A stretch of DNA of 64,000 nucleotides. Source: Parapristionchus giblindavisi. Lineage: Eukaryota; Nematoda; Chromadorea; Rhabditida; Diplogasteridae. The stretch is from the NCBI GenBank assembly GCA_943737045.1, contig CALSFV010000327.1, positions 62,001 to 126,000 of the forward strand, in the 5' to 3' direction. The notes beneath the pieces were generated by a model. That model saw only the letters and a list, made by a program, of their open reading frames with translations, was not told the DNA's origin and made no database searches. Positions 55,771-64,000 of the stretch are shown in pieces. Position numbers and translations under genes: made by a program. Numbering within the stretch: the stretch's first letter is position 1; the number at the start of each line of letters is the position of its first letter.

Positions 55771-56020
55771 GGCCTGTTGAATCGGCGTTGCGACCAGTGA
55801 AAATGAAAAGAAGTTTGTGGCTGTGTTTAATGAACGAGGGTTGTGTGTAAAAAAAATCTACCCACTAGAAAAAACAAATCCCGGAGTGCGCCGAAAATGT
55901 ATGGTCTCATACATTTCTATATCCTCGCAATGCGAGGACTATATAAGGCCCATTTTCGGCCACTCGAGGCAAAAGGAAGCTAAAAATGACGATTTTTAAG
56001 AGAGATGATCGTTAAGACTC

Positions 56021-57967
56021 GACCACCCCCGGACACGTGCGCTAGCAATGGGAACTGGGGGTCCATACTTGGGTGTTAGGAGTGTCACCGGCCCTTATTA
56101 CACAAAACAGGAAAAATTTCCTGTTTGTGCCCTCAGGCCATTAGAAAAATTAATTTAAATGCAAAAATGTTTAAAAATCATAATTTCTCAAATTGTTGAG
56201 ATAAATTCCAAATATCATTTGCGATGCGTCTAGGGTGCACAGAGCTTGCTAATTCACTATTAGCATCGTATGTGCGTTGATTCCTAAACCAATTTTTTTA
56301 CTTAATTTTTTTGTTTTTTCGGACTAATTATCGCTTGTTGTAGATTGCTGCAAAGATTTCCGACCAGGTATTGTAGCCTAAGCAATTCTGCATTGATTTC
56401 ACTTAAAACCGGGTTCTTCCCGTTAGACCATCTTGCCGAAATTTTCGCTCGAATTTCCGTCATCGATGGTTTTCCCGAATAAATGTATTTTCCAAACGTA
56501 TTTTCCAAACGTTTGGTGCGGAATTGTGGTCTACACAAAGTTTCGAGGTGAGACCAGTCAAATGACACAAGAAGTCCATCACTTGGATCGATTTGAAAAT
56601 TTCGATTTTCATGACCCAGGGGTCATGGTCGAAAATTTCAAAATTTCTCAAGTTTGAAATGTTTTCATTTCTGTTTCTTCTTGTGAAGTACTAATGATGT
56701 GAATAATATTCAGCCAATGCTCAATGGCTGATCTATCCTTTCAACCATTTTTTTTGAAAATTTCCATTCTGATTGCGTGCGAAAAATCAGAATTGTGTTT
56801 GAATCAGTTTCCAACTTCCTTTCTGTAACATGCTGTCATAGTACTTTGCAATGTACATAATCAATATGAAAATATTTAATTTTCGAAAATTCATATTTTT
56901 TTGTCATGACCCCGGGGTCATGGAAATCGATTTTTCGAAAGTGAACCGAATACCGGGATTTCAGTTCTGCTATGTTTACTCATCATGAAACTTTATATTA
57001 TCATTGCCATTTGCTCATTGTCGCAGCATTCGAGTCGACAAACTGCAATATTTCAAAAATTTACCGTGAAAGTATTCTCTCAAATTTAACTTTCTGAATT
57101 TTCGAAAATAAATAATTTTCATATTGATTATATACATTGTAAAGTACTATTACAGAATGTTACAGAAATCAAGTTGGAAACTGATTCAAACACAATTATG
57201 ATTTTTGACACGCAATCAGAAAGAAAATTTTCGAAAAAAATGGTTGAGAGGAGAGATCAGCCATTGAGCATTGGCTGAATATTATTCACATCATTAGTAC
57301 TTCACAAGAAGAAACAGAAATGAAAACATTTCAAACTTGAGAAATTTTGAAATTTTCGACCATGACCCCGGGGTCATGAAAATCGAAATTTTCAAATTAA
57401 TCCAAGTGATGGGCTTCCTGTGTCATTTGACTGGTCTCACCTCGAAACTTTGTGTAGATCACAATTCCGCACCAATTGTTTGGAAAATACGTTTGGAAAA
57501 TACATTTGTTCGGGAAAACCATCGATGACGGAAATTCGAGCGAAAATTTCGGCAAGATGGTCTAACGGGATGAACCCGGTTTTAAGTGAAATCAATGCAG
57601 AATTGCTTAGGCTACAATACCTGGTCGGAAATCTTTGCAGCAATCTACAACAAGCGATAATTTGTCCGAAAAAACAAAAATTTTAAGTCAAAAAATTGGT
57701 TTAGGAATCAACGCACATTCGATGCTAATAGTGAATTAGCAAGCTCTGTGCACCCTAGACGCATCGCAAATGATATTTGGAATTTATCTCAACAATTTGA
57801 GAAATTATGATTTTTAATCGTTTTTGCACTTAAATTAATTTTTCTAATAGCCTGAGGGCACAAACAGGAAATTTCTCCTGTTTTGTGTAATAAGGGCCGG
57901 TGACACTCCTAACACCCAAGTATGGACCCCCAGTTCCCATTGCTAGCGCACGTGTCCGGGGGTGGTC
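56021..57967. mobile_element. Large fold-back element FB5 (1.95 kb)
   Basis: Ends GACCACCCCCGGACACGTGC and complement; arms of about 850 bp, close to identical. It holds mirrored open frames of 60-90 codons on both strands and no recognisable transposase. A CATGACCCCGGGGTCATG-type palindrome occurs inside both arms. Confidence 0.92.
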
Positions 57968-59151
57968 TAATATGATCGAGTCTTAGGGAACATGCCTCTT
58001 AAGCGAAAATAACGTATTTTGTGAATCAACACTCCTTATTTCGAGAATTGACCCACTATATAAATATAAACGGCGAGGGTACCGAAAATGTATGTGTGGT
58101 CTGCTTCTTGAGTGAGACATATCCGAGTGATGGGTGCTAGGGGTGGAAGAGTTCGGTGTGTCTATTAATTTTATTTATATTTTTATTTATCATACATCGC
58201 GAAGATGTTTCCGCAAGTAAAAACGATATAAATGAAGGAGATTTGTGCGAGGAAATAGAATGGCGAGAATAGACAATGTGAAAATAGGGAAGGTAAAGAT
58301 GGTCTGGGGAGTCTCAATAACGTATTCTCTATAACGTAGTATCTTTCTAACTCTTTAGTACAACAGAGTATATAGGCCTGTTGAATCGTTGTTGCGGCCG
58401 GTTGGTATGATAAGAGGTGGCGAAATGTTTTTAATGATATCTGCTTTTTTGTACACATAATACAAATTTTAATATAACAATTATTATTTCATTGCAATGG
58501 TTCTCCAGCTTGAATATATTGTTGATTTTATTTTCTACTTCGTGCTATGTTTTATAATTGAGGCTGACAAGTGCTAAAGAGTTCGTTGAATGACTGAGAT
58601 TTCTATCCCTTTAATACACGAGTAAATAAATAAATATTTATTTATTTCCTTATGCGAAACATTAAATAGAAAATAAACGAAATTTTATAAGTGGGAAAAG
58701 AATTATAATAGAAGAGTAATAAGGGAATATTTAAAAAAAAACTGGATCACAGCGTTTAGTAGATAGGCACGTTGAATCGGTATTTCCAGAAGTCGGTATG
58801 AATAGTTTTGGCGAAATGTTTTCGATGATCTCCTTTTGATTTCACTAAAATAAACAATTGGAGTATCTTGCAATGTGTCTCCCCACTTGAGCGCGTGGTA
58901 ATAGTTTTGTGTTTTATTGAGTGACACTTGTCTGGTAATGGGGCTTAAAGGGCGCATATGAATCATATTGCCTTGCTGACGTCCCTTGAGCGTTCTGGGA
59001 ACTACTCGAAATAAACCTGTTGAATCGGTGTTTCCAGAAGTCGATATGAAAAGGAGTGGTCAAAGGTGCTTTCAATAAATAGTCAATTTAAGATTATTGA
59101 TTTATTAATTTATTATGCTACCAACGTTTGTGAATATGATGTACTTGCAGT

Positions 59152-59228
59152 TCGACGAATCCGATACGGTGGAGCAGGTGGCCATGTCGACGATGAGCAC
59201 GTGGTCGTCAAAGAATATCCAGAGAGGG
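59152..59228 (+). pseudogene. Duplicate of ACAD9-like exon 14 (exon 14')
   Basis: Preceded by GTACTTGCAG and followed by GTACGGTATG, so both splice sites persist. It differs from exon 14 at only two of 77 bases (TTT to TTC, silent; GAG to CAG, Glu to Gln). It cannot be linked to copies of exons 15-17, which were not found downstream. Confidence 0.8.
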
Positions 59229-59329
59229 TACGGTATGATGAAGAGGAGTTATTGTAGTTATTGATTACAATATGATGAAGAAGGGGCTACTGTAGTTATT
59301 TATTACGATATGATGGAGAGCTCACTGCA

Positions 59330-59455
59330 GCTGCTTAAAGCCCTACCTGCTAATTTGAAACTCTCCGCTCTGGCAACACTCTCTCGCAGACAAAGAAAGC
59401 GAGAGAGCATTGCCAGAGAGGACAGTTACAAATTAGCTCGGGGATCTGCCTTTAA
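59330..59455. mobile_element. TTAA-type hairpin MITE (copy 6)
   Basis: CTTAAAGCCCTACCTGCTAA to CTGCCTTTAAAG, TTAA at both ends. Arms CTCCGCTCTGGCAACACTCTC and complement. Confidence 0.87.
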
Positions 59456-59559
59456 AGAAGGGGACCCACGAGATTTTTCGTGACTAAACCGGCCAGGAAG
59501 AACTATAGATCACATCTCCCAGTATACAAAAACAATTTTCTCTAAAATTTTAGGTGCAC

Positions 59560-59735
59560 CGGAATGTCGTAATCCGAGCATAAAGTTCATTGATCCACCA
59601 GGGAAAGGCGCGAGTTTTTGAATTTGAAGGACAAATATATAGAAAGTTGCAAACGGGAATCGAACCCGCGTGTCGCGGTAACAAGCTCTGACTACTAACC
59701 ATTGAGCTACACGCTCTACGCGTTCAATCTCTCAA
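59560..59735 (-). ncRNA. tRNA-like SINE head (minus strand)
   Basis: At about 59725-59645 the minus strand reads an A-box (TAGCTCAATGGTTAG) and, 40 bases on, a perfect B-box (GGTTCGATTCC) with a five-pair T stem. The 5' GAGCGTG and 3' TTGCAAC segments cannot pair as an acceptor stem and the anticodon arm is irregular. It therefore does not look like a functional tRNA. It is followed by about 90 bp of unrelated sequence, the layout of a tRNA-derived SINE. Confidence 0.5.
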
Positions 59736-59799
59736 ACCAATAGAGAACATAATGCCGCTTCCTATGTCCCACGTTCTTCTTGTCAATAGCGCGCCCAAA

Positions 59800-60090
59800 A
59801 CTCGTGGGCCCCCTTCTTCAAGAGAATGGCAATTAATGTTCAGCGAGCTACTGGTCATTGAGCTGTCAGCATTTCGATTGACAATTTTGCCGATTTTTGC
59901 CATAGATTTTCTCGAATACCAGAAGCTCGTGGCAAGTAGACTCGACGGATATCCAGTCAGAATTTCATGCCGGTTCTCGTCAAGGATGTCACTAGCCATA
60001 ACTGCATGGCGAGTCCCCAGCACTCCCTTGTGAGATCATTGTCCCCCATGTTATATAGAGCTTTACTGGGTTAAGTGAAACACGAACGCG
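59800..60090. repeat. Copy of ACAD9-like intron-14 sequence
   Basis: AGAGAATKGCAATTAATGTTC, TCATTGAGCT and the end GAGCTTTACTGSGTTRAGTGA repeat 48465-48600 in order, with inserted bases. This is more of the same tandem duplication. Confidence 0.78.
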
Positions 60091-60135
60091 CTAGGCAGTC
60101 ATACATTTTTGGCGCCCTCACCGGATTTTTTATAT

Positions 60136-60420
60136 GAGGCCGTTTGCGTAAGAATCGACTAACATCAGTGAAATCTGGCACAGTCAAAAAATCAAAATTT
60201 GTTGATATGGGTTCTCAAGGGTGCTGATGACGATGCTCATGTTCATTTTGCACCTAGAGCCACCGTTGAGGCCAGACGACGTCGGGTTGAAATAGCGCTT
60301 TTAGTCATTTATCGTCACACGATGATGCTAAAATTTCCAGATTATACAAACCGGGGCAGAATTCGATGGCGATCACGCCTGTCTAATTCCATTTTCGTGA
60401 AAAAGTTTCAGAAATTTGAA
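60136..60420. mobile_element. FB3-family arm (left)
   Basis: Starts GAGGCCGTTTGCGTAAGAAT with ATAT before it. Includes CTCAAGGGTGCTGATGACGA and AGAATTCGATGGCGAT as in FB3. The opposing arm is at 61225-61424, ending in GCCTC followed by ATAT. Confidence 0.8.
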
Positions 60421-60559
60421 AAATAGAATTTCTCTTAAAGGCAAAAGTGTATTTTGCTTGATACACAGATCGGACCGGAATGACTTCAGGACCCCATAGA
60501 AAAAAATTCAGCCAATTTGCTCCCGCGAAATTCGAGAAAATCAACTTTAAGCGTAGTCA

Positions 60560-60775
60560 TTTTGCCGTTGAAGTGGAGGCAAGAGGCGAGAGAGTGTGTT
60601 GGTGCGAGAGAGCAGAGACGCAGGTGAGGCGACATGGGAAGGAAGGTGGGGGGGGGGGGGGGTGGAAGTGGTTGCCTTCCCTTGAACTTTCTCTGCTCTC
60701 TCACACCACCACACTCTCTCAACTTTAAGTGTCGTCATTTTGCCGTTGAAATAAAATGCAAGAGGCGAGAGAGTG
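60560..60775. repeat. CT/GA-rich hairpin
   Basis: TCATTTTGCCGTTGAAGTGG, AAGAGGCGAGAGAGTGTG at two positions (60578 and 60760) around G14 (60648) and a CTCTCTC-rich arm. Low-complexity fold-back. Confidence 0.7.
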
Positions 60776-61807
60776 TGGGTAGAGGAGTTACTGTAGTTAT
60801 TGATTACAGTATGATGAAGAAGGGGCTACTGTAGTTATTTATTGCGGTGTGATGGAGAGGAGTTACTGTAGTTATTGATTACGGTATGATGAAGAGGGGT
60901 TACTTTCTTTTTGTTTATTACGATATGATGGAGAGCTCACTGCAGATGCTTAAAGCCCTACCTGCTAATTTGAAACTGTCCGCTCTGGCAACCACCACAG
61001 TGAGCATAAACCCTTTCGTAACAAAAGCCGTCAATCGTTGGACTGTTCACACTCGTTCGGTAGCAGAAGTAACCATACATTTGCATACCCTCACAGTGTA
61101 AGGATCGGCTCAATGTATACGTCTCATTTTCAGAGCCTATCCACTATATAAAGCCCATTTTTTATGCGAAAGGTTAAAATTTAAGCGGGGAAAAACGATT
61201 TTTCGAGATCGACCCCCAGAGGGTATAGTCACCAAATTTTAGCATCATCGTGTGACGAGAAATGACTAAAAACGCTATTTTAACGCGACGTCGTCTAGCC
61301 TCAACGGTGGTTCTAGGTGCAAAATGAACATGAGCATCGTCATCAGCACCCTTGAGAACCCCAATCAACAAATTTTGATTTTTGACTGTGCCGACACTTA
61401 GTCGAGTCTTACGCAAACGGCCTCATATAAATTTTAACCTTTCGCATAAAAAAATGGGCTTTATATAGTGGATAGGCTCTGAAAATGAGACGTATACATT
61501 GAGCCGATCCTTACACTGTGAGGGTATGCAAATGTATGGTTACTTCTGCTACCGAACGAGTGTGAACAGTCCAACGATTGACGGCTTTTGTTACGAAAGG
61601 GTTTATGCTCACTGTGGTGGTTGCCAGAGCGGACAGTTTCAAATTAGCAGGTAGGGCTTTAAGCATCTGCAGTGAGCTCTCCATCATATCGTAATAAACA
61701 AAAAGAAAGTAACCCCTCTTCATCATACCGTAATCAATAACTACAGTAACTCCTCTCCATCACACCGCAATAAATAACTACAGTAGCCCCTTCTTCATCA
61801 TACTGTA

Positions 61808-61936
61808 ATCAATAACTACAGTAACCCCTCTTCATCATACCGTACCCTCTCTGGATATTCTTTGACGACCACGTGCTCATCGTCGACATGGCCACCTGTT
61901 CCACCGTATCGGATTCGTCGAACTGCAAGTACATTA
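61808..61936 (-). pseudogene. Inverted copy of exon 14'
   Basis: The minus strand carries ACTTGCAG, the exon 14' sequence (61926-61850) and the donor GTACGGTATG, within the right arm of the inverted duplication. Confidence 0.82.
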
Positions 61937-62529
61937 TATTCACAAACGTTGGTAGCATAATAAATTAATAAATCAATAATCTTAAATTGACTATTTATTG
62001 AAAGCACCTTTGACCACTCCTTTTCATATCGACTTCTGGAAACGCCGATTCAACAGGTTTATTTCGAGTAGTTCCCAGAACGCTCAAGGGACGTCAGCAA
62101 GGCAATATGATTCATATGCGCCCTTTAAGCCCCATTACCAGACAAGTGTCACTCAACAAAACACAAAACTATTACCACGCGCTCAAGTGGGGAGACACAT
62201 TGCAAGATACTCCAATTGTTTATTTTAGTGAAATCAAAAGGAGATCATCGAAAACATTTCGCCAAAACTATTCATACCGACTTCTGGAAATACCGATTCA
62301 ACGTGCCTATCTACTAAACGCTCTGATCCAGTTTTTTTTAAAATATTCCCTTATTACTTCTATTATAATTCTTTTCCCACTTATCAAAATTTCGTTTATT
62401 TTCTATTTAATGTATAGCATAAGGAAATAAATAAATATTTATTTATTTACTCGTGTATTAAAGGGATAGAAATCTCACAATCAGTCATTCAACGAACTCT
62501 TTAGCACTTGTCGGCAATATTGACTACGC

Positions 62530-63108
62530 ACTTGTGCTAGCAAGGTTATGGGAGGTGTGAGACCGAGAATCACCGGGGTAGGAATGTTGACGCAAAGATT
62601 GTTTAAAGACCTTGGCAAAAGTATGAATTCCTCAATATCCTAGTTTAGTAAGTGCACGCAAGTGTTAAGGCGCTCTATGACGTCATTATTAAGTCCCTTA
62701 AGCATTAAGTCTTAAGTCCCCTTAAGTCCACCATTAAATCACTTAAGTATTAAAGAAGGAGACCCATGAGTTTGCATGACTGACTCCCGCAACGATCAAC
62801 TTGGGATAGAATGTCAATATTGTTTGGAAATTAGCGTAAGTGACAATGGGAATGTGTGAGAGTCAAGTATGCAAATCGCATAGACACTCTATATTTGCCG
62901 GAACAGTTTGACTTTCAATGCGCATGACAAGCTTCAAACATATCTTCACGCAATATGAAATATGTCGCTCGGTTCGTGTGGTAAATCTCTATCATTCTAC
63001 CCGAACAGTCGTGTTACGAAAAAACTCGAGGGCCTCCATCTTTAAGTCTTATTGTTAAGTCCCCTTAAGTCCACTAAATCCGTTAAGTCTTAAGTCTTGA
63101 GTGTTAAG
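62530..63108. repeat. Copy of ACAD9-like intron-17 sequence
   Basis: 62530-62760 matches 51190-51345 and 51790-51870: GCACTTGTGCTRRCAAGGTT, GAGAATCACCGGGGTAGGAA and the TTAAGTCCCCTTAAGTCC end. The two CATAGGTCGAA elements of intron 17 are absent here, so they inserted after the duplication. Confidence 0.87.
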
Positions 63109-63255
63109 GTATGCTGCATCGCGCGCGCCTCTCGCTCCTACTCTATCGGTCTTCGGAACGCGGACGCGGAGTTGGCGTGGACGACGTGGACCGCCACTGA
63201 GAGGAGCAGACAGTCGTACCTGGAGCTCAATGAGCTCAGCAACTACTTTGGATTG
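63109..63255 (+). CDS. Duplicate of ACAD9-like exon 18 (exon 18'), coding-like
   Basis: Same length (147 nt) and frame as exon 18, preceded by GAGTGTTAAG and followed by GTCAGTG, a better donor than the original. Eleven base differences: nine silent, two replacements (Ile to Thr in the TTWIATERS stretch, Asp to Asn near the end). No stop. This suggests the copy was kept under protein-level selection. A partner exon 19' would lie beyond 64000; exons 15'-17' are not visible upstream. Confidence 0.65.
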
Positions 63256-63263
63256 GTCAGTGT

Positions 63264-63266
<3 letters not shown>

Positions 63267-63329
<63 letters not shown>

Positions 63330-63330
63330 T
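63267..63330. repeat. (AAT)n microsatellite
   Basis: About 21 AAT units just after the donor of exon 18'. Confidence 0.93.
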
Positions 63331-63680
63331 TAATCGACATAAATAGGCCAACGTGTGATAAACAATATGTATATAAATGAATGAATGAATTTAGAAGCGA
63401 GAGATCAAAGTGGTCCTTATCTTGTACTTACTTATGTACTTAGTTACTGTACTTAATGTTGTACTTACTAATCTACCGTATTACCTGTCCACGTTGGGGA
63501 TACGGTAGAAAGTTCATCTTGCATTCGCATGTAATAAAGAAGTAATGTGCAGTCAGGAAAATAACTAGCAATATACATACTAGAATAGATATGGAAACTT
63601 GTAGATGTAGTCTTGAAATGCATATTTTTACTTCTCTTTGTGTAGAATTCTTCTCTTTCTCTTTATTCTCTTTATTCCTG
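63331..63680. other. Intron-like sequence after exon 18'
   Basis: AT-rich, no gene recognised. 63900-63970 (GAGCAGCAGGTGAAATCATG) matches 52115-52180 of intron 18, so the duplication continues past the window end. Confidence 0.6.
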
Positions 63681-63820
63681 TGGTCGTATGCAAGAACAAC
63701 GGAAAACCGTTTCCGGGAAAATGTGACGTCATTAGCGTAGGCGGAGGATTTTTGGAAAACGCCTCCGCCTACGCTAATGACGTCACATTTTCCGGGAAAA
63801 CGGTTCTTGCATACGGCCAC
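63681..63820. mobile_element. Palindromic MITE, about 140 bp (copy 2)
   Basis: TGGTCGTATGCAAGAACAAC to its complement ending ATACGGCCAC; the arms include GCCTCCGCCTACGCTAATGA. More symmetric than copy 1 at 11518. Absent from the parental intron 18, so it inserted after the duplication. Confidence 0.9.
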
Positions 63821-64000
63821 TGAATTAAATAACTAACTAACTGAATGAAGGAATTAATCTCTTTACTCCTGTGTAGAATTGAGCAAGAGCTATAGTAGCC
63901 AGTTGGTAGCTGAGCAGCAGGTGAAATCATGTTTCCTTCTCTAGTTATATGTAGTTTCATAAACGAATCCATCGATAATCACGTAATTCGCTTCTTTAAA

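Larger units (their letters stand above)
58565..62530. repeat. Large inverted duplication including a copy of ACAD9-like exon 14
   Basis: 61432-62530 is the reverse complement of two left pieces, 58565-59260 and 60775-61165, with very high identity. The left side has about 1.5 kb more (59260-60775: MITE, SINE head, FB3-family arm, CT-rich hairpin). The centre (61200-61424) is an FB3-family arm. Confidence 0.88.

Noticed and set aside
60886..61726. Identical 71-codon frames on both strands starting MMKRGYFLFVYY
   Set aside because: Product of the inverted duplication; no recognisable domain and partly made of MITE sequence.

Overview
The window looks like animal nuclear DNA, most likely from a nematode. 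Two genes can be read as chains of short exons (53-210 nt) whose splice phases agree at every junction. Most introns end in TTTCAG or TTGCAG. The introns are long and crowded with inverted-repeat elements, minisatellites and microsatellites. The nematode assignment is inference from splice style and repeat character; the genus is not resolved. There is no bacterial operon structure and no CRISPR array.

Minus strand, about 18.6 kb down to 2.4 kb (possibly starting near 22.4 kb): a type II (delta/eta-like) diacylglycerol kinase. Seventeen exons give a 525-codon continuous frame. It covers a Ser-rich leader, two C1 zinc fingers, the complete DAGKc catalytic domain, the helical linker typical of delta/eta enzymes, and a basic/Ser-rich linker. 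The accessory catalytic domain (DAGKa) and the 3' end lie beyond position 1. The 5' end (PH domain) is only hinted at.

Roughly 20-37 kb: a gene-poor spacer between two divergently transcribed genes. It holds short transposons, GA/CT-rich tracts and a 42-bp minisatellite.

Plus strand, 37.2-52.4 kb: a complete 19-exon gene for a 630-residue mitochondrial acyl-CoA dehydrogenase, closest to ACAD9. The fold-length match is good, but the signature motifs and probably the catalytic glutamate are altered.

52.9-64 kb: a rearranged tandem duplicate of the 3' half of that gene (intron 13 to exon 18 and beyond). It carries copies of exon 14 and exon 18; the exon 18 copy differs almost only at synonymous sites.

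Mobile DNA: several short families share CATA... termini and carry 8-bp (sometimes 9-bp) target duplications, pointing to hAT-type mobilisation. Others are a separate hAT-like element, TTAA-flanked hairpin MITEs, six large fold-back elements, a dead Tc1/mariner element, two types of 5'-truncated LINE, and a tRNA-like SINE head. The most unusual observations are an exon-tail copy in the kinase gene that diverges only at third codon positions, the catalytically altered ACAD9 homologue with its partial duplicate, and the CATA-ended transposon group.
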